Below, one piece after another: positions 1-11,969 of a DNA stretch of 64,000 nucleotides. Position 1 is the stretch's first letter; each line of letters starts with the position of its first letter. The position numbers were made by a program, and so were the translations under genes. The notes under the pieces were generated by a model that was given only the letters and a program-made list of their open reading frames with translations, was not told the origin of the DNA and ran no database searches. This DNA is from Antedon mediterranea (taxonomy: Eukaryota > Echinodermata > Crinoidea > Comatulida > Antedonidae). The DNA lies in NCBI RefSeq assembly GCF_964355755.1, contig NC_092673.1, positions 32,993,648 through 33,057,647 of the forward strand, in the 5' to 3' direction.

Positions 1-3000
1 TTCAGCTTTTTAAAGGTTTATCTGTCAATTTTGTCTGCATTTTCCCGTCGTCATAATTAACATGGTAAAACTTTAATCCTGTTACTTTGTATTTATACAA
101 ATCTAAATATAAATTTATAGTAATGCATTCATTTAATTTTCTACATGGTTTTTTTTCTACTCACTAGTTACTGCTTCATACTAACACAATAAAACACACA
201 CGTAGAACGTTATTCTAATTCTAAAAGCACAAGTTATTTTTCAAACCAAATCACCAAACAACATAGTTTATAAGATTATTGTTTCTGAGTATATATTTTA
301 AAATACTAAAGTAATAGGCTTACCACTAATTTGAACCTATGGTCAGTACACGTAGTAACAACACATCACCTAAACTACAGCATTTCGATTAATTACGGTA
401 GGCTAGTTATACATTTATCATTAAAGCAAATTTGAATATAGTAATATACTGGCTGTTATGATGATACACCAGAGGTAAAGTAAAACAGCGATCTCTAGTC
501 TAAGTTCTAGACGTACGGCAATTCGGCTTAATTAATAATAAGAAAAGAAAACCATTTTGGCATATATGGCGTGCCATAACTATACTATATTTAAAAAAAA
601 CTTCCGCTGATGGCGCTACGTAAAAATTAATGACAAACAATAACTGGCAAGATCGACTATAAGCGATCTCACGAGGAAACAGTAATAATAATATCATTAT
701 TGTTCATAAATCCTTCAATGAACTGGCAAAGCTTAACTAATTGCAAACATTTATCAAAAATAGTTAAAAATTGTTACTTATTTTTCTCAAAGTCATTAAA
801 ATGAATACAGTATTTCTAAACAGAGAATTAAAAGCATAAGTCTACTACAAACTTAGAAACATTACATTATGCACATTAACACATTAAACGAAAGAATAAT
901 TATTATACAATAATATAAGTAATCTACAATATGTAGGTATACATTAAAAATAATACAATATCACAATGCAACTATATTAGCCTACAACTATACAATATTA
1001 CCATTACACCATTAAAAAAATATTAATTACGAAAATTATAAGAAAAAACAACGAACTCAAATTATGTTAATCAAATGTAAAAACAACATTAAAAAATATA
1101 TTTTGTTAATTCACCATGGCAAGTTAACTAATACTAATGATATACGAATTGTACAATAAATGTGAATGGATATAATTGCAAGTGGATACAACGTACGAGT
1201 GTGGATAATGGTAATAATATACGAGAGATTTAATAATGCGAGTGAATGATTATTACACAATTATATGCGAACAAATTATTTATTTTTCTAATTCTAAATT
1301 TAAATTTGTATTAAAAAATATATTCATACATTCATTCATTTATTCAATAATATGTAGGCCACTGGCTCAAGTACAATAATATAAAATAATTAAAATATAC
1401 ATTTAAATTTGAGTAGTGGTAACAGCAAAATAACTATTTCTCTTTTTATATGCGAAAAAGGTTTACTATAGACGTTGTTCCAATGTAATATATAATGCTA
1501 ACATTACTTAATGCTACACAATTTGCACAGTAATATTATTGAAAACATTCATCACTGAATTAGATAATGACGATACAAAAAATAAGTTCATTAAAATGTT
1601 TTAATGAAAAATATAATTGTGATATGGCAATGATCAAATTAAAACGCAAGGATATGCCGTCAAATGTTATATTTAATTGTTCTTAACTGTTATAGGTGTC
1701 GTGTTTTTAAATTGTATTGTTCTGATGATCACTAATGATCAGCTTCAGTTGGATGGACCACCTTCATAATAAGTAAACATTGATATATTACCTGTATTAG
1801 GATTATATAATAGTGTATTATGGATAGTGTATTATGGATTATGCATTTAAATAATGTATTATAAGTTTCAAAATTATCACTACCTAAGTATTTAGTACTT
1901 CACTACATTAAAATACAGTTGTAAAATTCAATTTATGATACTATCCCCATCTCAATAGAAAGCGATTGTACTACGATGGCCAAATCTGCCCGGATCTTGC
2001 TAGATCGGCTGTAGCGTAGTGGTTACGGGACGTAGCGTCTATGATCGGGATGGAACGGCATAGTCCAAAACATGTCCAAAATTTACGTGGCGACATCGGG
2101 GCCAGTCTTGGTCGACTGTCGTCGTACAATCTCCATTTACGGGGGTCCAACGGGACTCAATCGCCTATAACGGGGTAGAACCGGGGCAGAAGCGCCTCCT
2201 TTTTGGACACGCTAGCAGGCCGTTTCGACTGCGTCCATGGCTGTGCAGCGCCGATCGCACACGCTGGAACAATCGGCCCAGAAGCCCAGTACTAGCGGGG
2301 CCAATCTTTAATAACGGGGCTTGGCCGTAACTATGTCTTCCTCATCGTATCTGGATCTGGGTTCTGTCGTCTTCTTCAGTACCCGCGTAGTAGAGTGCTT
2401 CCAGGCGTCTAAAGATAGAAATTGAAGCCGATTCTCCCCTATTTGCAGATCGGGATAGATTGCCATGGTGTCCCTAGATCGGCTTCTATTGAGATGGGGG
2501 TATACTGTATAAATCAGCGTTCAGCAAACGTTTTATCTCGCAGGCTAAAATCCTCTTCCCGGGACCAACCTGCGGCGCAACTTCTCCCAGCAGCACCAAC
2601 GAAATGAATGTAATGAAAGACCATGACACCTCAGCCCCAACGGTTGAGGCTGATGTAAGAACATTTTAGGTCCCAGAAAATTGCATTGTATTTTTTGGAG
2701 GGTAACAAGCCGCACATCAAACATTTTAAGCAACATCAAATAATGTTTGTTTTCACAATTTCATAAGCCACTACTCCGCGGCCTTTCAAAATTATTTCGC
2801 TTCCCAAATTTGGGCCACGGTCCATAGTTTGCGGAACGTCGGTATAAATGACATTTTGTAATGACTTATTAGACAATCTTCCAAAAACTCAAAATTCCTG
2901 TTATTATACACAAAGTGTAATATTCAAAATGTCATGGAAATCCTACATGCTGTACTGTGCAAAAATGTATACATGGTAATAATGGAGTCGGTACACGTTC

Positions 3001-3059
3001 ATTAGCATTTGAGGAATAGTCGGAATTTACCAATCAATCTTAACAATTTTGTTGGTTAT
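1..3059. other. AT-rich intergenic DNA downstream of VLIG copy 1
   Basis: No convincing coding exon is visible. About 195-265 (the word attctaattctaaaag and what follows) and about 850-1300 (the word aatgcgagtgaat) resemble 34905-34970 and 36850-37300, which lie at a comparable place downstream of the second VLIG gene. This suggests that the duplicated block includes 3' flanking DNA. About 1970-2600 is clearly richer in GC than its surroundings, but its reading frames are short and unrecognised. Confidence 0.6.
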
Positions 3060-5012
3060 TTAAATATCGTAACATTTTTTCATATCTTCTTTTGCTTCTT
3101 CCATTGTAATATCCTTCCATCCGTCTGGAATATCAGCCTCCTTAGCGTTGTAGTATTCAGCAAGTTCAGTATTGTATGTTGCCATAAACCATTTCCAAAA
3201 CTTCTGTGACTCGCCTTCAAGTGGTTCAATTTTCCACGATGCGTAGTAGTCATTCACATTCCTATAATCTCTGTAATTGACCCATTCGTTGTTTGTGTTC
3301 TTGTTACAAAAGCGGCCATTAGCCAATAAAGAAGTTGTGCATACATCTGTGGTGAGTTTTCTTGACTCATTCCACCTATATGCGGCGACCCCTTTCGGTC
3401 TGTGACAATCTGAACGATGGTGATCATGTGGGCCATGAAGGTCGCATAGTGCTTCACAAAATGGACACGCCTCCTGGCAAGCTAGTAGATCAGCTGTAAA
3501 GAAATTACAACAGGATGTGCGTATTTCACTGAAAATGCTCGTATCATAAGCATTAATAATTGTATCTTTGATGACGTTTAGTTCCAATAACAGTTTATCG
3601 CTAAGGATTTTCAAATCCAAATCTCTGTCCTCATCAAAAAACATAATGTCTGTTTTGACGCATAACTCTTTATCAATGTGTCCAAGAAAGGTTGGCCACC
3701 ATGATTTCATTGTAATAGAACCTTTCGCACTTAATGCACGGATAGCTTCTTTGAATCCATTTAATATGTCCTGAACTTTATTATGATATATATCTTGTAT
3801 TGCAGAACTACTAGTGTTATCATCCTTCTGGAAACACATTTTCTCTATTTGTTCAGAAGTGAACATTTTGATGCTCAGTATTGGATTAGATAAGTACTTC
3901 TCAAATGAATGGAAATCGCCCGTTTCTGCTATTTCAACCAGCATCCATGCATGGACAGACATCTTACTTGAAAAACCTTTGTTGGCTTTCAGTTTATCAA
4001 TTACTCCACGTTTGCATTTTTCTGGAAGAGCTGTTTTAATAGCACTTGCAATCCATCGAGATGTAGCCGACGCCACTTTATCAGTTACGTGCACATCATT
4101 ACATTCTTCTTTAAACATTTGCCACAATCCTTCTTTTTGAGACTCCATGTATATTCTCGGATCATTTTCCCGCTTGTATTGTTTCTGCATATTTGTTAAG
4201 ATGGGTATGAGTTTTACCTTGTAATTGCACACGGCTAGTCGAATCTTTCCTTTCACGGTAACGTGAACGTTCTCATCTAATTCTATCTTTCCCAAATCAC
4301 TAAGCAAATCACTAAGAAGTTCACATCCCAGTTGTATAGTGTAACTTCTTCCATTCTGTTCAAGCTTTGTGATTTTTGTTTTAAATTTATTTACAATTAT
4401 TTCTTTAGCACTATTAGCCTTATTTACATATGCTTTGTTGCTACTGAACACTGTTTTACCAATTGATTTAAAAGCTTGTTTTATTGGTGTTTGTTTAACC
4501 GGATGATTGATATCTAAAGACAAATCAGTTTTAAGTACGTCAGTATTAAACGTTTCAGACTGCAATATACTTTTAACTTCTGATTGATCGTTTCCTAAGA
4601 AACATTTGACGGTGACCAATTGAAATGACATGTGTACATCTACGTGTCTATCATCTCCTGGTATGTCTGAAACCCACGTTTTCCAGTTTGTAGCAAATTC
4701 TCGTTCGAGTTGCCAATTAGGTAGTTGTTGATTTCGATACTTGTCGGCAAGTTTGTTAGCTTTTTGATAAATATCTTTATTGTACATTTTAATGTCAGCA
4801 TCAATGCTAGCTCTTTTGATAATTTTATTTCCAGAAGAAATAAATGAGTTCCTTATTTCAGCTTTTATTTCCTCACAAAGACCACTGACTTGAATGTCCA
4901 TTTTACCTTCCCATTGACATGTTTTTGTTTCTTTTGTAAAATAAATTGCCATGCTTGATTTAAATCTGTGGATGTCTTCTTCTAATTCCTGTAAATAACT
5001 GTCCAAGATATA
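3060..5012 (-). CDS. VLIG-type GTPase copy 1, last exon, C-terminal part
   Basis: An open frame of about 650 codons ends in a stop at 3060-3062. It is colinear with the C-terminal half of the intact paralogue at 38541-43256. Near the end it carries the cysteine/histidine cluster typical of very large inducible GTPases (CPFCEALCDLHGPHDHH, followed by DCHRP, about 3385-3480), then a conserved Trp-rich tail (WKWFMATYNTELAEYY). The family is interferon-induced in vertebrates and cytosolic or nuclear; its biochemical job is poorly defined. The start of this segment is not a gene start. At 5011-5013 the frame runs into the terminal inverted repeat of a 6,957-bp insertion, and the rest of the same exon resumes at 11970. 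No frameshift or stop is seen in the segment. Whether the gene still makes a full product depends on splicing or excision of the insertion. Confidence 0.88.
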   Translation of the reverse strand, partial: YILDSYLQELEEDIHRFKSSMAIYFTKETKTCQWEGKMDIQVSGLCEEIKAEIRNSFISSGNKIIKRASIDADIKMYNKDIYQKANKLADKYRNQQLPNWQLEREFATNWKTWVSDIPGDDRHVDVHMSFQLVTVKCFLGNDQSEVKSILQSETFNTDVLKTDLSLDINHPVKQTPIKQAFKSIGKTVFSSNKAYVNKANSAKEIIVNKFKTKITKLEQNGRSYTIQLGCELLSDLLSDLGKIELDENVHVTVKGKIRLAVCNYKVKLIPILTNMQKQYKRENDPRIYMESQKEGLWQMFKEECNDVHVTDKVASATSRWIASAIKTALPEKCKRGVIDKLKANKGFSSKMSVHAWMLVEIAETGDFHSFEKYLSNPILSIKMFTSEQIEKMCFQKDDNTSSSAIQDIYHNKVQDILNGFKEAIRALSAKGSITMKSWWPTFLGHIDKELCVKTDIMFFDEDRDLDLKILSDKLLLELNVIKDTIINAYDTSIFSEIRTSCCNFFTADLLACQEACPFCEALCDLHGPHDHHRSDCHRPKGVAAYRWNESRKLTTDVCTTSLLANGRFCNKNTNNEWVNYRDYRNVNDYYASWKIEPLEGESQKFWKWFMATYNTELAEYYNAKEADIPDGWKDITMEEAKEDMKKCYDI

Positions 5013-5039
5013 CACAGCAAAATTTGAAATTCTAAGCAA

Positions 5040-6575
5040 GAAAAAAAAATCTTGTTTTAAGAAAAAATTCTTAAAATAAGTATTTTTTTTCTTGTCAAGA
5101 TTTAAAATTACTTAAAACAAGAAATAATTTTCTAGAAAAGACACATTTTCTTAAATTAAGTTTTGCAATATTCTGGAAAATGCTTATTACAAGAAATATT
5201 TTACTTAAAATAAGAAGTCAATATCATTCTCTTCTTATTAAGAATAGTTTTGCTTAAAACACGATTTGAAAATACTTAATTTGAAAAGTATTTTACTTAA
5301 AATAAGAAATCTATATTTTATTTATCCCTATCAAGAATAATTTTTCTTAAATCAAGATTGATGAATTATAAAAATTACTTAAAACAATCATTATTTTTCT
5401 AGGTAAGACAAAGTTTCTTAAATTAGGTTTCGCAATAGTCTTGAAAATACTTGTTTTGAGAAATATTTTACTTAAAATAAGAAGTCAATTTCACACTACC
5501 CTTATCAAGATTATTTTTACTTGAATCAAGATTCGCAATATTCTTGAAAATGCTTATTACAAGAAATATTTTACTTAAAATAAGAAGTCAATATCATTCT
5601 CTTTTTATTAAGAATAGTTTTGCTTAAAACAAGATTTGAAAATACTTAATTTGAAAAGTATTTTACTTAAAATAAGAAATCAATATTATATTTATCCCTA
5701 TCAAGAATAATTTTTCTTAAATCAAGATTGATGAATTCTAAAAATTACTTAAAACAATAAATATTTTTCTAGGTAAGACAAAGTTTCTTAAATTAGGTTT
5801 CGCAATATTCTTAAAAATACTTATTTTGAGAAATGTTTTACTTAAAATAAGAAGTCAATATCATACTATCTTATCAAGACTATTTTTGCTTAAATTGAGA
5901 TTCGCAATATTTTTAAAAATACTTATTTTGAGAAATGTTTTACTTAAAATAAGAAGTCAATATCATACTATCTTATCAAGACTATTTTTACTTGAATCAA
6001 GATTCGCAATATTCTTAAAAATACTTATTTCGAGAAATGTTTTACTTAAAATAAGAAGTCAATATCATACTATCTTATCAAGACTATTTTTGCTTAAATT
6101 GAGATTCGCAATATTTTAAAAAATACTTATTTTGAAAAATGTTTTACTTAAAATAAGACGTCAATATCATACTATCCTATCAAGACTATTTTTGCTTGAA
6201 TTCAGATTCGCAATATTCTGATTTTGAGAAATGTTTTACTTAAAATAAGAAGTCAATATCATACTATCTTATCAAGACTATTTTTACTTGAATCAAGATT
6301 CGCAATATTCTTTAAAATACTTATTTTGAGAAATGTTTTACTTAAAATAAGAAGTCAATATCATACTATCTTATCAAGACTATTTTTGCTTAAATTGAGA
6401 TTCGCAATATTTTTAAAAATACTTATTTTGAGAAATGGTTTACTTAAGATAAGAAGTCAATATCATACTATATCCTATCAAGACTATTTTTGCTTGAATT
6501 GAAGTCAATTCTATTTTAATATTCTTAAAAATACTTATTTTGAGAAATGTTTTACTTAAAATAGATTGTCAATAT
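5040..6575. repeat. Left subterminal satellite-like array of the insertion
   Basis: The array is built from variants of a core that pairs cttattttgag with cttaaaataag, so each unit is partly palindromic. From about 5826 to 6560 the period is roughly 100-105 bp, recognisable by the word gaagtcaatatcatact. From about 5160 to 5800 there is a longer period of roughly 365 bp. Short open frames in it simply translate the repeat. Confidence 0.85.
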
Positions 6576-7290
6576 CCTTATATTCACACAACGGTAGAGC
6601 AGTTAGCACTTCAGTTTCAACTGATGAAAGAATCTGGGTAATCAAACTGTTTGTGCTTTGAATAATCGATTGCACTGCAACCTAAAGAAAATAATATTGA
6701 TTTAATATTTTTTATATTCAAGTTTTAATATGTTTAAAAACTAAGTTGTGCTTTAGTTGGGGAGCTATATGCAGCCTAACAAAAAAAATGTTATTTGTAA
6801 CAATGAAATTGGTCACAAAAAAATGCAACATAAACTTAGAGTGTATAATGCCTAGGCCTAGTACCCAAGTCCTATAGTTACTATAGCTAATAGTCCTGTA
6901 TAATAACAGTACCAGCAAGGCCTAGGAAATAGACGTATTTCTCTAATAAAAAATAGTTTAAAATGCATAATTGTTGTAATTTTAAAGCAAAATGGCTTAC
7001 CTGTGGAATCTTGTTTCTCTCCTTTAATTTTAGTAGAAAGAAATCAGCATTTTTTATACTATTATCTGCTTGTTCATCCTCTAGTTAGTAGGCCTTCTTG
7101 CTGAGCATCAACACGATAATTAATATTAAACAATCATTAACAGTATAACAATACTAGAATTATCACTACTAACTACTATCGTCAGTTGATAAATCATCTC
7201 CGTTATAATAGTTTTTTTCTTCATTAACTTCGTCAGTCTCCTAGTCTAGGCCTAGTTCTACTTCATCCTCAATTGGCATCCTCGTTTTCT
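6556..7290 (-). pseudogene. Decayed exons of a transposon-borne gene within the insertion
   Basis: Two exon-like blocks fit together on the minus strand. The first (7080-7001) starts after an acceptor-like ctaactag and ends at a good donor (CAG|GTAAGC). It encodes an acidic lead-in followed by ADFFLLKLKERNKIPQ. The second (6681 to about 6556) follows ttttctttag in the same phase and encodes VAVQSIIQSTNSLITQILSS and a short tail before a stop. The pattern FLLKLKE-x-IPQ followed by a helical segment reminds me of uncharacterised proteins that are repeated in many animal genomes, but that is memory rather than a search. Upstream, 7290-7190 encodes an acid-rich stretch with in-frame stops. The gene is probably dead or partial. 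Function is unknown. Confidence 0.5.
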
Positions 7291-7360
7291 CCAGGCATAC
7301 TTATATACTGATGTTTCCATCGTCAACTGCAGGAGGTTGCCGATTGTTATACTCGTCCTT

Positions 7361-10070
7361 AAAATGGCGTCTTATGACATGCTTGTAAAACGAATTGTAA
7401 ATTCCAAAGCTTGCCGGGCAGCGAACCACCAATTCCACATGTTACTCGAAAATTCGGAGTATTTCCATGAATTGAATTATAATGCCTTAGCAAATAGGGT
7501 AGCAAATACTGTACCTACTTCAGTTTACTGGCACCAACTTATCGCTTTTTTTCGGACTGCAACAAACATGTGTCATTATTATTGTCTGTCGTATTACTGT
7601 TGGTCCAGACGTTTTATAGATTTGCTTTAACCACCATGGAGGTTTATACCTCCATGCTTTAACGTTGAGCAGTATAATGACCTTATACATTCTGGGTAAA
7701 AGGCCAGCGATAAATTTTTGGTTATAGTTGAAAAACAACACTGTGTGTGGTCGATGACCTAGCTCCCGGCGGGATCATGGCCAACGGTTTTTTAAAGTAA
7801 TCATTCAAAATCTAGAGTTTGTAAGTAAAAGACACCTTTCATCGCAATTTATATATTAAATGCTTCAATAGGCCTAGTAAGATTAGTCTAATATAATGTC
7901 GAAGGAAGACGCTTTGTTGAAGATCCGAGAAATAGATGAAGAAGTGGCCAACATTTTAACAGGTTCGTAGGCCTAATAATTATATTTTAATCTGCCAGCA
8001 GTCTAGGCCTAGCCTCCCTAGGCTCCTTCCTAGTTAGTAATACTGTAGGCCTGGAACTAGTAGGTCTAGGCTAGCCTACTATGCCTGTACTGACGGACAG
8101 GTGTATAGGTTTAGCTTAGCATTTTAGTTCAGACATTGACAGAAGGGACAAATATTGTCGGACCTATTTCAGCTAGGTATAAGGAAGGCCTAATAATACT
8201 TAATAGATAATACAATTATAATGTAACAGTTATTTTGTAATGTAGCCATGAAATATCTACGAAGGATTATACTGTATTATTTATATACACATATTCCAAT
8301 GAGAAATATAATGACATTTAAAAACACTTGAAGTGTTTTTAAATGTCATTATATTTCTCATTTCTCTTTATATTTAATTAATTGTACACACTAAGTAATT
8401 CCCGAAGTGATCACATCAATATTGAAACTTTATGTTTTTAACTCTAAATTTAAAAAAAACATACTAAAAAAACAAACAAAAAACATACGTACTGCATAAC
8501 TAAAATTGTTATATTAAATTTCTTTTTAAAAAACTGTGTTATTTACAATATCTTAAATTATTTGTTAGGTAATTGAAGAAGTTCGAAGGATACTAATTAT
8601 TACTAGGCAAAGAGGAATGAAATACAAAAGAAAGCTTTTTAAAAAAGTGCTTAGCAAATTTTTCCAAAGAAGAGAATAATATAGTTTATTTTGGTATTTT
8701 AAAGAGAAACACCAGTCCTCCATCTGGTAAGTACAGTGTATGTTTTTGTACTTTTATCTATTCATAAATAGTTTTATAATGGACCAATGGTAGTGAGGAA
8801 AATACGTGTACATATTGTGTACGTATTTTTAACAGCTTGGTTCGACTCAAGCTAGTGTCATGCACTCCTCCCTTTGACAACTAAAATTAAATAAATGACT
8901 TATGAATATTAATTTTTGACATATTAATGCTCTCCTGGCCAGCCCACCCTTTCCCCTTCCTTTTACATTGACCACCTACAAAACTGTAGGCTACATTATT
9001 AAAAATTTGAGCTACAGTATATCAAGTTTATGTCCATACATTATTCCACTCATTTAAATAAATTTATATAATATAATGTTTTCAATTTGTTATTTTTGGT
9101 TAGGTTCAAAGATAACCCATATGTTGTCAAATCTGTCAAACATATTTGTTGGGAAAAACTCATCAAAAAAAGTCTGCCGACCTTGAAGGTATTTAGTGTT
9201 TTTAAAAATTTAAAATACAAGTAACATTATGTACATTAAAAAAAAATATCTTAAAGTGTTTTTTTAAAATCAAATTTATCTTAGCTTAAAATTCGAGGTA
9301 TATACTATGTTTACAATAATTTATTAAAATCAAACAATTAAACAAAATTTACATTTAATTGTATGATTGTTATTATAAACATTGATACAGAATAAAAACA
9401 TCAATCAGGATTGAGCACCGTTTTGCGTATTGTCTTCCTAAATAGTAATATTAAAAATAAATTTAGACCCTAATAATTTAACTAAAAATAATAGATACAG
9501 CCAGGCCTGTCTTTGGGATCGGTATAAACAGGGCAAAGTTTGTGATTAAAAAGTTCAAATGCATATTCCACCCACCCTTATGTCTTATAATGTAAAATTA
9601 TTCTTACCACCGTTCTAATATTGCGTCATGTTTTTGTGTTTACCGCCCCAGATATAGGATTCTAAAACCACACCGTACCCAATTAGTTGATGATGTTACA
9701 CATATTTTAAATACAGTAATAACTAAAACTATATTAATCTCTTTTCATTTTTAGGAACATGAATAAAGATCCAGAATCCTGGTCTTCACGCCGATCAGGT
9801 AATATGCCGGTATTGCTTTTGGACACAGAAATGGCCTACATTAAAGTTTAGCAAACAATTCTAACTACAAAGAAAGCAAAATTAGATGAGGCTCTAGTTA
9901 CTCTCCTCTCCACTTTTTACCTTCTGGATTTCGATTATCCAAAATGAAAAGAAGTAGGCCTCACTATCCTTTAACAGTTAGTGATTTGTGATGAAAACAC
10001 ACCTGTACACTTGACAAAGGCTGTTGAATCATCATTAGTATACATTAATAAATTTAAAGACACCTAATAG
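7361..10070 (+). pseudogene. Plus-strand coding-like fragments inside the insertion
   Basis: Several short open segments look like exon relics. A frame starting with MASYDMLVKRIV at 7361 runs to 7630. A possible first exon at 7896-7962 (MSKEDALLKIREIDEEVA) is followed by a weak donor. A block at about 8573 encodes VIEEVRRILIITRQRGMKYK, and one at about 9105-9190 encodes FKDNPYVVKSVKHICWEK between an acceptor-like ttag and the donor AAG|GTATTT. A block at about 9760-9800 contains NMNKDPESWSSRR. From about 9880 to 9945 the reading LDEALVTLLSTFYLLDFDYP is followed by a stop. The phases do not all agree and stops intervene, so I read these as remains of one or more genes carried by the element. 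No product is recognised. Confidence 0.35.
8298..8362. repeat. Perfect 32-bp inverted repeat with a one-base centre
   Basis: Both arms are exact complements around the central G at 8330. The DNA could extrude as a cruciform, or a transcript could fold into a long hairpin. It sits in the core of the transposon-like insertion and outside the repeat arrays. Confidence 0.95.
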
Positions 10071-10289
10071 TTTAAAGCCCAGGTGCGGGAGAAGAATTTT
10101 ACGAAATTTGTATTTTACCATTTTAATGTTTTTAAGTTTTCTTTTGATGGCATTTAATATTAATAAAAACAAGTTTGTTTTAAAGAAGTTGTATATATTA
10201 TTGTATCTAATGTCATGTAAATTGTAGTTCTTAATGAAAATAACAGTATTGTTAATATTATGTTTTATAACATTCTTGAATTTATTTGT

Positions 10290-11950
10290 TTAAGTAAAAT
10301 ATTACTTAAAATGAGTATTCATTTATCGTTCTTAAAATAAATTTTTAATGATTTATATTTTATAGAATTCTTGTTTCAAGCAATTTTTTTCCCAATATAA
10401 GTAAGAATTTACGAATTTTAATTTGATAGAATTCTTGTTTCAAGCAATACTTTTCTTAAAATAAGTAAACATTTACTGGTTTTTATTTGATAGACTTCTT
10501 GTTTACTTATTTTAAAAAAAGTTTTGCTTGAAACAAGAATTCTACAAAAAAAAATCGGAATATTCTTACTTATTTTAAGAAATATATTGCTTGAAACAAG
10601 AAAACTAAAAATATAAATCGGAATATTCTTACTTATTTTAAGAAAAATATTGCTTGAAACAAGAATTCTACAAATAAAAATCGGAATATTCTTACTTATT
10701 TTAAGAAATATATTGCTTGAAACAAGAATTCAAAAAATACAAATCAAAATATTCTTACTTATTTTAAGAAAAATATTGCTTGAAACAAGAATTCAAAAAA
10801 TACAAATCGGAATATTCTTACTTATTTTAAGAAAAATATTGCTTGAAACAAGATTTCAAAAAATACAAATCGGAATATTCTTACTTATTTTAAGAAATAT
10901 ATTGCTTGAAACAAGAATATTAAAATTAAAAATCGAAATATTCTTACTTATTTTAAGAAAAATATTGCTTAAAACAAGAATTCTAAAAAATACAAATCGG
11001 AATATTCTTACTTATTTTAAGAAAAATATTGCTTGAAACAAGAATTCTACAAATAAAAATCGGAATATTCTTACTTATTTTAAGAAATATTTTGCTTGAA
11101 ACAAGAATTCAAAAAATACAAATCGGAATATTCTTACTTATTTTAAGAAAAATATTGCTTGAAACAAGAATTCAAAAAATACAAATCGGAATATTCTTAC
11201 TTATTTTAAGAAAAATATTGCTTGAAACAAGAATTCAAAAAATACAAATCGGAATATTCTTACTTATTTTAAGAAATATATTGCTTGAAACAAGAATATT
11301 AAAATTAAAAATCGGAATATTCTTACTTATTTTAAGAAAAATATTGCTTAAAACAAGAATTCTAAAAAATACAAATCGGAATATTCTTACTTATTTTAAG
11401 AAAAATATTGCTTGAAACAAGAATTCTACAAATAAAAATCGGAATATTCTTACTTATTTTAAGAAATATTTTGCTTGAAACAAGAATTCAAAAAATACAA
11501 ATCGGAATATTCTTACTTATTTTAAGAAATATATTGCTTGAAACAAGAATTCTATAAAATACAAATCGGAATATTCTTACTTATTTTAAGAAATATATTG
11601 CTTGAAACAAGAATTCAAAAAAATACAAATCGGAATATTCTTACTTATTTTAAGAAAAATATTGCTTGAAACAAGAATTCTATTTTAAAAAATCGATAAA
11701 TTGTTACTTATTTTAAGGCAGATACTGCTTAAAACAAGACTTAAAAAAGCAATTAAATTCTTGGTAAGAATATTGTTCTTAAAGTATTATTTCTTGGTAA
11801 GAATAATTTTCTTGATAAGAATTTGTGTGATTCTTGTTAAGAATTTTACGATTCTTGGTAAGCCAAAAAGTATTGAAATACGGACAAGTCAAAATTTACT
11901 TGTTTCAAGAAATATTTTGCTTGAAACAAGTTTTTTTTTTCTTAAAACAA
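10290..11950. repeat. Right subterminal satellite-like array of the insertion
   Basis: Monomers of roughly 62-64 bp each pair the core cttattttaag with gcttgaaacaagaatt. From 10650 the array has a higher-order period of about 379 bp (six monomers): the segments starting at 10650 and 11029 are almost identical. The long open frames within it (128 codons each) are repeat translations. The core resembles that of the left array, so both ends of the element carry related repeats. Confidence 0.9.
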
Positions 11951-11969
11951 GAATCAGAATTTTGCTGTG

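Larger units (their letters stand above)
5013..11969. mobile_element. 6,957-bp TIR-bounded DNA transposon-like insertion inside the VLIG exon
   Basis: The ends are perfect 12-bp inverted repeats (CACAGCAAAATT at 5013-5024, its reverse complement at 11958-11969). A second inverted match (CTTGTTTTAAG) lies just inside each end. Both sides carry the dinucleotide TA (5011-5012 and 11970-11971), which reads as a target-site duplication. Leaving out the element plus one TA joins the flanking codons into ...KDGQYILDSYLQEL..., the same length as the paralogue's ...EEGEQILDWYLKKL.... That places both boundaries to the base. Large satellite-like arrays fill both subterminal regions. The core (about 6.6-10.3 kb) holds only decayed coding fragments, so the element looks non-autonomous. 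TA duplication is shared by several DNA-transposon groups, and I do not assign a superfamily. Confidence 0.85.

Noticed and set aside
5826-6502. Open frames with repeated NVLLKIRSQYHTILSRLFLL peptides
   Set aside because: Translation of the left subterminal array; coding is a by-product of the period.
10650-11415. Two 128-codon open frames with LLETRIQKIQIGIFLLILRK-type repeats
   Set aside because: They translate a 63-bp satellite monomer whose length is a multiple of three; both frames are copies of the same higher-order unit. No sign of a real protein.
5040-11950. Resemblance of the repeat arrays to a CRISPR array
   Set aside because: Units are contiguous or diverge gradually with no unique spacers, in a eukaryotic context; these are satellites.
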